The notes beneath the pieces were generated by a model. That model searched no databases. It saw only the letters and a program-made list of their open reading frames with translations, and was not told where the DNA came from. A stretch of DNA of 64,000 nucleotides from Acholoe squamosa. Its lineage: Eukaryota > Annelida > Polychaeta > Phyllodocida > Polynoidae. Within the stretch, counting starts at the first letter, position 1. Every line of letters starts with the position of its first letter. The translations under genes and the position numbers were made by a program. The stretch lies in contig OX439041.1 in assembly GCA_949317995.1 (NCBI GenBank), forward strand, positions 9,560,001 through 9,624,000. The letters are read 5' to 3'. This document shows positions 42,773 to 52,905 of the stretch, piece after piece.

Positions 42773-45607
42773 ATGATGGACGTGGAGGAACCCACGGATC
42801 GCTCGTTCGAGGAGAAGCTGGCTTCATTCTCACTCAATGAGCCAGAGAAACTGCTATCTCCACTCCCAGCAGAGGGATCCGGAGCGACTGCGAGTGCTGA
42901 ACCCGCAGCGACAGAGTCCGAAACTACCCAAGTTGACGGACAGAAGGATGAGTGGAAGCCAGCAGTGGCGGAGCCTTTTCCAGCTAGTTATGATGGTCGC
43001 TACCTGTATGTCCACCCGGAACTGCAGGCACAAGTGACCTACGCGGACGGGACACCAGTCAGGATGGACCCGAAAGTCAGGATAGCTATCGAGGGCGTCA
43101 TGGCTCCCGAACAGCTGACCAGGATGCCTCCCGAGTGGCTTCGAGACTGGCCGTGGTTCCAACGGGGACTTATGGTGGACGCCGGTTTCCGTGAAACCGT
43201 GTACGCAGCTAACCGAGCCTTCGAGCTCGGAGCGTATCCGAAGCCTGACAAGTCCCTGTGGAACGTCAAGGCTACGAACATTAACTGGGTAGGCTGTGTC
43301 TGGGATACCGATGGCCAGACCTACCTACGTCCTAGTGCTATCCGGACGCCGTGCCGGACTACTAAGGAATTCCGGGAGGCCGCTGCTAACTTCGAGCAGT
43401 GGGACGACGGTTACTACATAACCGAACAGGAATTGGTGGATGTCCAGAACAATTCACTAATCGGATTGGACCGAGCTGCAGCCCTTCGGACGGTTATTGT
43501 CCGCCGCATGACTGCCGAACAGGAGGCACAGGAAGAGGCTAAGAGGGCCGCGGAAGCACCCGCACCTCCTATCCCCGACCTGAAGCTTGCCACCAGAAGC
43601 TCCGCCAGTGCTACATCAGCTACCGGCAGCACTACTACTCCAGTAGAAGCCACGACCTCCAGCACATCCGGAACCCAGGAACCGGAGGAAGACTGGAAGG
43701 TCAGTAAGAACCGACGATCCGCTGCTCGGAAGCTCAAGAATCTCCCGGATTCTGCGAGAGCCGAGCCGAAACCCAGCACCTCAACCACTGGTAGTACTGC
43801 CATGGAGGTTGAGTCGTCTGACGAGGAGTCGGTGCACGAATCCTCGGTTGAGTATGATGAGAAGGCCACTCCATCAACTCAAACCGAGGCCGAACGTTGG
43901 GCTAACGCCAAATCCGGATTCAAAACCCGGATCCCGACGTGTTTCTCCGACTGTGCGTACGGAGTTAAGAAGGACGGCTCTACCCTCTATGCCTGTCCAG
44001 ACTCAATCAATAAGAACGATGAGTCGGATGATGAAGATTGGATGCGCCTTTCGGACGAGGACCCCAATCCGAGCAAAGCCTATCGAAAGATGTGGCTTAT
44101 GCTAAACCACACCGAAGGGTATTACACTTATACCCAGAGGAGGAAGCTGCGTTGGGCTTTAGAGAAGTGGTACGGTGACGATCAAAAGTCCTGTCCCTTC
44201 TCTATCTGCCAGGATGCGAGTGATGTCTCGATCCGGACCTGGAGTACTCCAGCCCGGTTCCAAAGGCATCTGGTAGAGGCCCACTTCCACCATCACCCGG
44301 TTTACATTTGTGATCCGAGTTATGGTAAGAAGGGCAAGAAGTGTACTACGAAGGTGCAATACAACCGACGTAGTGATCTGGCTAGACACCAGAAGAAATG
44401 CCACGCAGAAGGTTTGGACGGGGCCCGGAAGCGCATCATGGAGCTTCATCAGGAACTCATGAAGGAGTTCGATAGCCTGAGCGAGGATGCTTGGTCTAAG
44501 ATCCGACCAGGGGACCAAGTCCTCTGCGAAGTTCCGAAGACCAAGGATTTGAAACTCCGAGCAAAGATAGTCCTGACTCCTGGAAAGGGTAAACTGGACA
44601 TGCACGAGTCTCTCTGGCAGAAATGCGAGGAATCCGGAAAGGATGCAAAGAGAGCTCGTGAAAGGAGCAGGAGAGACCAGAACCGTGGCGGCAACGGTAA
44701 TGGTCAGAGCACGACAAAACCAAAGGTCAGAGCAGAGGACCGTTCCAGGTCCCCTCTGACAAGGCACCCCGCAGAACAGGCTCAGGGCACTCCGGTGTTC
44801 AAGAAGCCTGAACCTGCCGGATACGCTGGAGCCGTATCTAAACCTGGGAAAGTGAGTTCTCGAAACTTTCCGTCCTTAAACCAGGGACCTGGACCTGAGA
44901 GCCAGACCTTGGTAGTAGGAAAGGATGGTCGCCTTATGCCAAAGAAGACCACCGCATCTGCTGCCGCCGGATCTGCATCCGCTCCAGCCGCCCCACCAGT
45001 TACCTTTACCCAGGAGCAGTTAAACATGTACCTGCAAATGGGACTGAAACAGAATGTACCACCTGCCTTCTGTGTACCAACGACAGGTGTGTCCGGGAGT
45101 CCTAAACCCGGAAGTGGTCCACAGGCCGCCTCGACTCCTCCCAAGGCTGTCGCGGCACCTGAGAAACCGAAGGACGCCATTACCATTAAAACTGGTAATG
45201 CGGAAGTTTGGTTTGAGAAGTCTCGCCAAGGGGAGGCAGATGTCCAGAAGGCCATCTACACCCATTGGGAGAAGACCGTTCGGGAGAAAGCGATCGAGTT
45301 TCATCAGGGTCTCCTAAACGAAACTCTGTTGTGTATGAAACAGGTGGGCGACGCTGAAAAGCAACGTCTCGAGACTCTCATCCGGGACGATGTAAAGGCC
45401 CAGGAGGAGGCTGCCTCAGCTGCTCAAGAAAAAGCAGCTATGGATGTACACGTGTTGGAAAAGCGTGTAAAGGAGGAGATCACTCGGAACACCAACCTGA
45501 ACACTAAGTTCATGAGGGTGTTCGGAGTCGACTTGGACGAGTGGGACGGCACTCCCGAGTCGGCTTTAGCTCTTCTGAAGAAGAAGCATGCTAAGAAATC
45601 CGTTTAA
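42773..45607 (+). CDS. ORF3: zinc-finger and coiled-coil accessory protein of unknown function
   Basis: The frame has 944 codons from the ATG at 42773; a second ATG follows immediately in better context. I do not recognise the family. In order: an acidic N-terminus; a dense globular-looking region at about 68-248, rich in W, Y and aromatic motifs (LRDWPWFQRG, INWVGCVWDTDG); a Ser/Thr/Ala-rich linker to about 370; an acidic patch (ESDDEDW); two C2H2-type fingers, C474-x4-C479-x19-H499-x4-H504 and C513-x10-C524-x14-H539-x4-H544, the second with the classic RRSDLARH helix; a basic Arg-rich stretch at about 622-662; an Ala/Pro-rich linker; a predicted coiled coil at about 805-910; and a Lys-rich C-terminus (KKKHAKK). 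No signal peptide or membrane helix is seen, so it is not a typical Env. Base composition is more GC-rich than pol (sample rows about 60% against 38%), which suggests acquisition or separate expression. Nucleic-acid binding is inferred. Confidence 0.85.
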   Translation: MMDVEEPTDRSFEEKLASFSLNEPEKLLSPLPAEGSGATASAEPAATESETTQVDGQKDEWKPAVAEPFPASYDGRYLYVHPELQAQVTYADGTPVRMDPKVRIAIEGVMAPEQLTRMPPEWLRDWPWFQRGLMVDAGFRETVYAANRAFELGAYPKPDKSLWNVKATNINWVGCVWDTDGQTYLRPSAIRTPCRTTKEFREAAANFEQWDDGYYITEQELVDVQNNSLIGLDRAAALRTVIVRRMTAEQEAQEEAKRAAEAPAPPIPDLKLATRSSASATSATGSTTTPVEATTSSTSGTQEPEEDWKVSKNRRSAARKLKNLPDSARAEPKPSTSTTGSTAMEVESSDEESVHESSVEYDEKATPSTQTEAERWANAKSGFKTRIPTCFSDCAYGVKKDGSTLYACPDSINKNDESDDEDWMRLSDEDPNPSKAYRKMWLMLNHTEGYYTYTQRRKLRWALEKWYGDDQKSCPFSICQDASDVSIRTWSTPARFQRHLVEAHFHHHPVYICDPSYGKKGKKCTTKVQYNRRSDLARHQKKCHAEGLDGARKRIMELHQELMKEFDSLSEDAWSKIRPGDQVLCEVPKTKDLKLRAKIVLTPGKGKLDMHESLWQKCEESGKDAKRARERSRRDQNRGGNGNGQSTTKPKVRAEDRSRSPLTRHPAEQAQGTPVFKKPEPAGYAGAVSKPGKVSSRNFPSLNQGPGPESQTLVVGKDGRLMPKKTTASAAAGSASAPAAPPVTFTQEQLNMYLQMGLKQNVPPAFCVPTTGVSGSPKPGSGPQAASTPPKAVAAPEKPKDAITIKTGNAEVWFEKSRQGEADVQKAIYTHWEKTVREKAIEFHQGLLNETLLCMKQVGDAEKQRLETLIRDDVKAQEEAASAAQEKAAMDVHVLEKRVKEEITRNTNLNTKFMRVFGVDLDEWDGTPESALALLKKKHAKKSV

Positions 45608-47100
45608 AGCATGCTAGGGTTATTTCTTCCATAATTTTTTTTCCAACACCAAATGACCAGATATAGTCTTTGCGGAACCCTAAAGGTCTGCGAATGCTTT
45701 TACTAGTGCATGAACACCTATGCTATGTGTTCTGGGTTCCTTTGACCAGTCTAGTATTCAGGTTGTATAACATTTATTACACCCTGAATAGCCTATTCGG
45801 ATTTATAATTTCATCCATGAACAATCCGATAGTAGACTTGCTGCTGTGAGACGTATCCGGATGCCAGTTCCAGACTCCTGCTGTTACCCGTGCTAACCAA
45901 TTACTAGGATGGACTTTACGATTTACCTCTACAACTCATCTGTACTCCCGAATGGACTTATATCTCTACTACTATTACTTCCGGATCAACCTATATCGGA
46001 CTATTATTTTACTTATGTCAACTAAAACTTAAAAAGGATTACGTTCTCTACATAGTTGACACATCCGGACTAATATTCTACAAATCTACACCATTCGGAT
46101 ATACTATAAACTTTAGCACTACTAGAGGATTGTGGGTAGCTGCCCCAAATCAACTACCGTGTTCACTCAATATAAGGAAACTATAAACTTTAGCACGTCC
46201 ATCCCGTGGTTAGCTGACCACACCTACCTACTAGTACCCGGAGGATACAGCAGAAGACTCCAGCAGCATTTATAATTCCTGTATATTGTATATAATGTCA
46301 TATTTCTATTTTTCTATAATATTATATGTATGTACATATCCACTAGATACATATTATAATACGGGTACATAGACATTTCCTGATACGGATCTCTAATCAC
46401 TATTAGTATTTATATTATAAGATCCGTTAAACTTCACCAGATAACACATATTATTGTCCTGCGAGACAAAATATATAATAAGTATAATGATCTGGTGCTA
46501 TAAAGGTTATTAGGTACACGGTGATAATATATTATTATATTCATTACCACACCGTGATGTTTTTTTTTCAAGTGTATGTTATAAATAATCATATTCGTAC
46601 TACTCACGGAATCCTTAACGGATTCGTATAATATTAATATACGACATGTCATTAGATAGTGATGTTACTATAACAGTCTTCTTTAAGACTACATATTCAA
46701 ATGTGTTGTCAATGACTACAAACACACATACGGATGTTATTTGGTGATATGTTTTATTATCGACAGTTCCGTTACATATAGCTGTCATCATCACATGTAT
46801 ACGATTCATATTACTTGTCTTATTAATTATACCTGAAATATAATACAATATTATGTGGTATAATAATTAAATAGACAGTTCCGTTTCACATAACTGTCTC
46901 TTCTTCAAGTAATTCGTATAATATTTCAACATCCTAATCGTTATATGTAACTAAATTTCACTATCGAATATATATATATGACATCTGGTTCACAATTTAT
47001 TTAGTGTTAATACCTATGGTTGTACCTCTATTACTAAAGGTTTAGACATGTAGAAATGTTATCCTAGTAATATTATACGTATAACACCCTCCTAAATGTC
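45608..47100 (+). other. Long AT-rich 3' region of the Gypsy element
   Basis: About 1.5 kb without a gene. It is rich in TATAAT and TATTA runs, with scattered CCGGA/TCCGG motifs that are also frequent in gag, pol and ORF3, and partial repeats (CTATAAACTTTAGCAC at about 46105 and 46182; GACAGTTCCGTT at about 46760 and 46873). It may contain packaging, export or polyadenylation signals. None is identifiable by eye. Confidence 0.6.
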
Positions 47101-47111
47101 TGGGGGAGTGG
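47101..47111 (+). other. Polypurine tract
   Basis: TGGGGGAGTGG directly precedes the 3' LTR, where the plus-strand primer of an LTR retrotransposon is expected. One T interrupts it. Confidence 0.8.
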
Positions 47112-47489
47112 TGTAGAGGTACACTTTACTAAACCATAGGAGTTGGGTACCGTCTGACGTGGCGGGTGAGTCGAGTCGTCGGACGTTCCTCAGGTTCCGG
47201 ATAGGTGGCAGCACCGATCCGGGTCTGTGGGGACATCTGACGACGAACACCTGGGTCCGTATATAAAGCCCAGGACTCAGCCGCTACGTCAGAGGCCCTT
47301 CTGGCCTCCACACTATGTAAACCACTGTCTTTTAATATTAGCTGCCTCTTTGATATCATTCGGCAGCCGTGAGTGTGCATTAAGTAATAAACCTAACCGT
47401 TGGCATACACTTGGAATACTGTCTTACTCTTTCTTTCCGAATCGTAAGACCCGAACCCCCCCAGGTCCGTAAGGCCACAAATCCTTACA
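47112..47489 (+). repeat. 3' long terminal repeat
   Basis: Identical by eye to 34693-35070 over 378 bp, followed by the CTAA target duplication at 47490-47493. The polyadenylation hexamer is at 47386-47391. Confidence 0.97.
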
Positions 47490-47493
47490 CTAA

Positions 47494-48035
47494 CCAGAAC
47501 CTGTATAGTATAGACAAATGGGCAATATCACCCCTGGCTGGCACTATGGAATACATAGTATAACCCAGAGGAAGAAGTGCCTAGTGTCACATCATTAATG
47601 ACATTGCTCAAGGACGTATGGAGTACTAAGTCGAGAAAGGACATTTATCAAGGTGCACGGTTGGTATTTGGCATCTATGACGTCCGAAGAGATGTAAACC
47701 ACACAACGAATCACACTTAGTCAGCCATATGGTTATATCTCTGGAATCCAGGGAGATGCTACTTGTTTCTGGACATAAAATCCACGTGGGGCCAAATATT
47801 ATTTCTTAGCTGGATCTATCATAAATGTGATTGTTTCTACTACTTTTATTTTTGTGTAAAATGGACTTTGTGTCAGATGCTGATTGCTTTTGGAAATGCT
47901 TATTTTATCATTATCAACATCTAGGTATTAAAGAAGTAAGATCTACTTAAACCCTAAATGCTCAGATGGTGTCTGACAAGGACATAGGGCAGAACATAGA
48001 GCATTTCACAGAGCAGCAGACAGGGCACCAAACAC
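47494..48035. other. No gene seen
   Basis: Flank of the retrotransposon; non-coding. Confidence 0.4.
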
Positions 48036-48112
48036 AGCAGTACACAGAGCAGTACACAGAGCAGCACACAGAGCAGCACACAGAGCAGCACACAGAGCAG
48101 CACGCAGAGCAG
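48036..48112. repeat. 12-bp microsatellite AGCACACAGAGC
   Basis: About six to seven units of AGCACACAGAGC with AGTACACAGAGC variants. The 74-codon frame across it follows from the repeat (period divisible by three) and is not considered a gene. Confidence 0.9.
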
Positions 48113-48308
48113 CCAGGGATCCCTAGGATGGTACCACCTGTGTCTATCACAGCGGGTCCGTGTCAAACAGAGGGCGGGACATTAAGGTGAAAAGTTCAGA
48201 ATGATGCATCTTTAGCCCCAGCTGCTCTGTGTGAGAGCTGCTCATTGGTGCTGGGTGAGCAACTCAGTCAGAAGGTGGAGCAGGTAGGTGGGGTTCTATT
48301 AGAGGGAT

Positions 48309-48462
48309 ACCGTAGCTGCCCGCTAATGTGCTAGGGCCTCAAATAAGCGTAGGTCTCGAATAAGTGTCGGGGGTAAGGGTGTTTTGAAATTAATCTAAAG
48401 CACTAAAAAGATGATTCGAATTAGCTTGGGTCTCACTTAAGGGCCGGGGATACTGTGGTATT
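48309..48462. mobile_element. Diverged TACCGTA-type MITE
   Basis: It starts ATACCGTAGCTGCCCGC, has AATAAGCGTAGGTCTCGAAT, and ends GGCCGGGGATACTGTGGTA. The plan is like 53947-54136, but the ends are diverged. Confidence 0.5.
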
Positions 48463-48945
48463 GAAATTAATGATTGCGCTGGCACTTAAACGGACCACTA
48501 CGGTAGACGGGGGTGAGAGGAGTAACAGTTCTCTACATAATGGACCTGTAGGGAGACTTTGTTATATGAGACTTTATTTCATATTGCAGATGTCTTACTC
48601 CAGATACTTTTTATTCTCTTTTTCTTTGTGTTTTTCATATCATTCACTTATTTATTTATTTTTTTATTTTTTTTTTTAGCATTTGTTGAGAAGCATTCTG
48701 AGAGGCATTTTAGCTATCTGTATGCGTAATGAGATCCATGTGCCAGGTTGAAATCTGTAGTTGTACTAGGATGCTACTTCAGGGGGAAAATACAGACTAT
48801 ATAACGTCTTCATTCTTAAGGATGATATATCAATGATACTTAGATTATACATCCAGAGACTTGTCTAGGATTGTTTGCTGAATATGAAATATTTTTCTCA
48901 ATATACCATTCATTCAATAATACAATATATCAGGTTAAGTGTAGT

Positions 48946-49504
48946 AACACTTTAAGAAATAACTGTTGAAACTTCCAGGAATCCTTGTACAACTGGAGGG
49001 TGTTGCTCCTATAGTAAAAGGAAGAGCTGGCTAAAAATGCCCTCGTTTCCAGTCCTTTCTTTTCATGTAGCTATAACTTGTCCCTTTTGTTGCTCGCAAG
49101 TGGTCATTCAAGTACGGTGCTCAAAAAGGGGGATTTGAGTAGGTACATAGTTTGGAGAAGTCAGTCAGTATAATATACTATAGAGTGTGTGACATGGGTA
49201 GGTACCTGATAGTGCAGCTCTCTCTGTTTTAAACAAGGCAGGTGACTTTTCAGACTGATGTGGTGAGTACAAGTACTTTGGTGAAGCAGTGTTTGACTTG
49301 TTTAGAAAAGAGGGCACATACTCACAGTTCGTTTTACAATAGGAGCAACACCCTCCAGAATGATGGATCACTGCAATTGCATTGCAATGAAGCAGTATAG
49401 TTTCTACAATGAAACAGTGCAGTATTGTGGTACAATGAATGTCTGCGAAAAGAAGGATGGATCCTCAGCAACTTTGTTTGGGACAAGGATTATTTTTACA
49501 GTGT
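48946..49504 (+). mobile_element. MITE family D copy split by a family C MITE
   Basis: The left part (ACTTTAAGAAATAACTGTTG) and the right part (from 49357, ending ATTTTTACAGTGT) are two halves of family D. A complete family C element (48995-49356) lies between them, so C inserted into D. Confidence 0.75.
48995..49356. mobile_element. MITE family C, complete copy
   Basis: The left end GGAGGGTGTTGCTCCTATAG is mirrored by AATAGGAGCAACACCCTCC. The 362-bp interior is non-coding. Other copies are at 6925, 25450, 49859 and 52400. Confidence 0.85.
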
Positions 49505-49858
49505 AGGTTAGGAAGCACATCCAATTAATTATTAGATAACCACCAACTATATTCTGACCTCCTGTTGCTATCTTACCTTACATAACACAATGGCAGTGGC
49601 CCGGAGACAAATCTCATAAAGCTATGAATGTAGACTATTAGATTAATGCCTGTAAGATCTGCGTATAGTGTTTTACAGTCCCAGACTGACACAGACTAAA
49701 CTAACTACAGTCTGGGACAGAGCATATGAATCTGCTGCAATGTTATTGTTTTGGGTTGGGGTTATACTAGCTTACTATTGCTTGTAGCATAATAACTGAA
49801 TTCTGCCTTATGTTATAGGCAACTCCTTGAAAGAAGAGGCCAAATGTAGCATAGCCTA
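49505..49858. other. No gene seen
   Basis: Short spacer; CCAGACTGACACAGACTAAAC near 49681 is partly mirrored by AGTCTGG just after. Nothing else. Confidence 0.4.
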
Positions 49859-50110
49859 GAGGGTGTTGCTCCTATTGTACAAGGAGCTGTGAGTATGTGC
49901 CCTCTTTCCTAAACAAGTTGTGCACTGCTTCATCATTCAACTTGCACTCACCACATCAGTCTGAAAAGTCACCTGCCTTGTTTAAAACAGAGAGCGCTGC
50001 ACTATCAGGTACCTACGCATGTCACACACTCTATAGTATATTATACTGACTGACTTCTCCCAACTAGGTATCTACTCAAATCCACATTTTTCAGCACCAT
50101 ACTTGAAGTA
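49859..50110 (-). mobile_element. MITE family C, truncated copy
   Basis: It starts GAGGGTGTTGCTCCTATTGTA and carries the inverted order of the 48995 copy. Its far end, after ACCATACTTGAA, is missing. Confidence 0.75.
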
Positions 50111-50229
50111 GGAGGTCCTTGCTTCCAGTTTTAGGGTGGTTGTGCTTTGATGCACTCCCTTGAAACTCGGCATGATTAACCCAATGCATTGCTGCGAACT
50201 TCCATGGGGTGCACTTAGACTAGACCCCT

Positions 50230-50466
50230 TCAAATTGTACTAGTATCCCTGACTCCAATGTCATCACAGCCCTGCGTCTAGTGAATACAAATGATTGTAC
50301 TTGCACAACTGCCCTACAGTTCCAAATCCTATATAATTACTACATTTAGTGCTGATCGTACAGAGCAGTCATAGTGCATTCATTATCTATTATCACTCAC
50401 TATAATTTTGAGGGTTTCATATTGCCGTGGATGTGAGCAGTTGTACCATCTTGAGAAATGCTCTCC
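50230..50466. mobile_element. MITE family E, diverged copy
   Basis: It contains GTGCTGATCGTACAGAGCAGTC, as in 34404-34667, and ends ATCTTGAGAAATGCTCTCC. The left boundary is uncertain. Confidence 0.5.
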
Positions 50467-51058
50467 AGGGTGAAACTACCCAAAACAGTTAAGAAAGCGG
50501 TACAACCTTGAGATAACCCCTAACCTCTAAGCAGCCCACAACAGGCTGTCTATCTACCTAGCTATGTCCCCCTGTCAGTCTTGGCACCCATACAGTACCC
50601 CAGGGCCAAGAACCCTGCCCATGCCCCTCTATGACGTCACATAGCCCCCTGGTGGACGTTTTTGGCAGATGACAGGCATTCCCGGCTAATCGGGTAATTC
50701 CTGCTTTACGTAAGGTTTTCACCATGACCACCAGATGGCAGTGTTATCTAAGTTATAATCTGGCGTTCCTGTGAACTACTTTCTGTAGTTGGCTGTTGGT
50801 TGTACACTAAAGAAACATAGGGTGTTATCAGAAAACACAGGTTCAACGGGTATGATTCAACAAGGCCAAAATTGTCGCGATAAGTACATAGAACTGTTCC
50901 TGTTATTTCAGATTGAATTTATCAAGAGGGTCCACTTGACCCACATTAATGCTTGTAGAGCTAAGACTGCCCTACCAAATCCTATGTAGTGATGATCCTC
51001 TTACCAGCATCAATTTGGTGTATGCTGGTCTCTGCCATATCTGAGTAGAGGTCAGGAC
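50467..51058. other. Spacer with one TGACGTCA site
   Basis: No gene is supported. The octamer lies at 50632-50639. Confidence 0.4.
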
Positions 51059-51501
51059 TGTAGTCTAACTTTATAATAGTCCCTGCACTCTCAGCCACAA
51101 TAGCAAATGTAGTCTAGCTTTATAATAGTCCCTGCACTCTCAGCCACAATAGCAAATGTATTCTAGCTTTATAATAGTCCCTGCACTCTCAGCCACAATA
51201 GCAAATGTAGTGAAGCTTTATAATAGTCCCTGCACTCTCAGCCACAATAGTAAATGTAGTCTAGCTTTATAATAGTCCCTGCACTCTCAGCCACAATAGT
51301 AAATATAGTGTAGCTTTATAATAGTCCCTGCACTCCCAGCCACAATAGTAAATGTAGTCTAGCTTTATGATAGTCCCTGCACTCTCAGCCACAATAGCAA
51401 ATGTAGTCTAGCTTTATAATAGTCCCTGCACTCTCAGCCACAATAGTAAATGTAGTCTAGCTTTATAATAGTCCCTGCACTCTCAGCCACAATAGTAAAT
51501 G
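51059..51501. repeat. 49-bp tandem repeat, nine copies
   Basis: The unit begins TGTAGTCTAGCTTTATAATA and contains TCCCTGCACTCTCAGCCAC. The copies differ at only a few positions (GCAAA/GTAAA, TCTAG/TGAAG), so homogenisation is recent. Confidence 0.98.
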
Positions 51502-52399
51502 GGCTATAAATACCCCTGTTGGGTCTACAGCAGAATGCCCTTCTGGTAATTGGTTTTATACCTACAGCAGGGCCAAATCAGCCAAAATAAGGGCTAAACG
51601 AGGGGCGCTACTCCTTATCAAAATCCTGGATCTGTCATTGAATTCAAGAAATGTCCATGTCTCCCTATCAATGTCAGGTTTTAGAGGCCTTATAATGCAC
51701 TGATCCATGGTGTGGCACTTCAGCCTATAGGAGCTAACAGCTGAGGCATTTCAACAGTGGTACAAGGGTTCCTGTGCATTCCCTTCTTCATATACCTGAC
51801 AAACGCTGGCAGTCTTCGATAAGGCGCACACCCACCACAGCAGGTAGTGAGGAGGGTATCTCAACTGCTCAAGGTGTGAATATTTGTAGCAGACACTATC
51901 TGAGAACCAGTATATCAATGCCCTGAGTATACATCTGGTAAACTGAGGTAAGAAGGGTGAGGTGTCAAAGGTTGGGTTCGAGTGAGGGGGGAGGTGGCTG
52001 AGGTTGGGTTTGAGTCAGGGTAATGGTTCTGGGTTCAAGGAGCAGGATTACACTCTGATAGAGGGTGGTGAACCCCTGGTATGGGTTTAATTTCTGGGGA
52101 GGGCATACGGATTGCCTTTATCTCTATGGTATTACCAAGATTTGGGACTCTGTGGAAGTCTCACCTGTGTTCTCCATTGGCATGTTTTGGACCCAAGGTA
52201 ACCCGTGGTCGTGTACAATAAATCTGAAACCACAGATGGAAAAGGAAGCAACATCAAGGAATTTCACACCCTTGGATTAAGTATGTATTACATGTAGGAT
52301 CTGTCTACATTAGCTGTCCAGGTATCAAAAAGTCCCTTTAAAAACCTTTTTTTTTTTCAGTCGATTAACTGCCCCATCCCCCCCCCTATTTTGACATGT
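51502..52399. other. No gene seen
   Basis: Non-coding. AGGTTGGGTTTGAGT repeats twice near 51970-52016. Confidence 0.4.
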
Positions 52400-52905
52400 G
52401 GGGGTGTTGCTCCAAATTGGAAAAGGTAGTTTTGTCTAAGAAGTGCCTCACCTGCAGCAGTCTCTTTCTTTGTAGTCCTAATTCTTTTTGTGTTGCACAC
52501 AAGTGGTCGACACAAGGGCACTTGAAAGAGTGTATGACAAGAGGAGGTATCTCATAGTGCAGCACACACTATTTTCAAGCAAAGCAGGTGCCTTTTCAGA
52601 CTTATATGGTGAGTGGAAGTTGAATGGTGAAGCACAGTATAACTTCTTTGGAAAAAGAGGGCACCTACTCCCAGCAGGCTTCCCTATCCCACTTAAAAGG
52701 GTCTATTTCTCCTCTTTCCACTCCCCTCGGGATGTGTGTGGTGCACATATGCGTGGGCACTGACACATTCCTCTGTGAAATTGTGTAATGTAATTCTTGC
52801 CATGAATATGACCTTAGCTGTCGAAATGGCGTTAAACATCTATTACTCACTCACTCACTCACTCACCTACTCCCAGCTCTATTCAACATAAGAGCAACAC
52901 CCTCC
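52400..52905. mobile_element. MITE family C copy interrupted by a retroposon
   Basis: The ends GGGGGTGTTGCTCC and AGAGCAACACCCTCC frame the element. The retroposon at 52676-52863 is inserted inside it. Confidence 0.85.
52676..52863 (+). mobile_element. Short retroposon, copy 3, with 14-bp target duplication
   Basis: Plus-strand copy of the 5722-5909 family, ending TATTACTCACTCACTCACTC. It is flanked by the direct repeat CACCTACTCCCAGC (52662-52675 and 52864-52877). Insertion into the family C MITE gives relative age. Confidence 0.92.

Larger units (their letters stand above)
34693..47489 (+). mobile_element. Full-length Ty3/Gypsy LTR retrotransposon with a third ORF
   Basis: The element is 12,797 bp: 378-bp LTRs, tRNA-His primer site, gag, pol (protease-RT-RNase H-integrase order), a 0.7 kb GC-rich leader, ORF3, a 1.5 kb AT-rich 3' region, polypurine tract and 3' LTR. 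Both LTRs read identically and gag, pol and ORF3 are open, so the insertion is recent and possibly still active. It is long for the group because of the extended Gag, ORF3 and the non-coding 3' region. The clade is not determined, as an RT phylogeny is required. Confidence 0.97.

Noticed and set aside
42773-45607. ORF3 as an envelope gene
   Set aside because: No signal peptide, no hydrophobic membrane segment and no glycoprotein-like pattern. Zinc fingers, a basic stretch and a coiled coil point to a nuclear or RNA-associated protein.
47954-48190. Cys/Leu-rich or Gln/His-rich frames
   Set aside because: They are products of the 12-bp AGCACACAGAGC repeat, whose period is a multiple of three.
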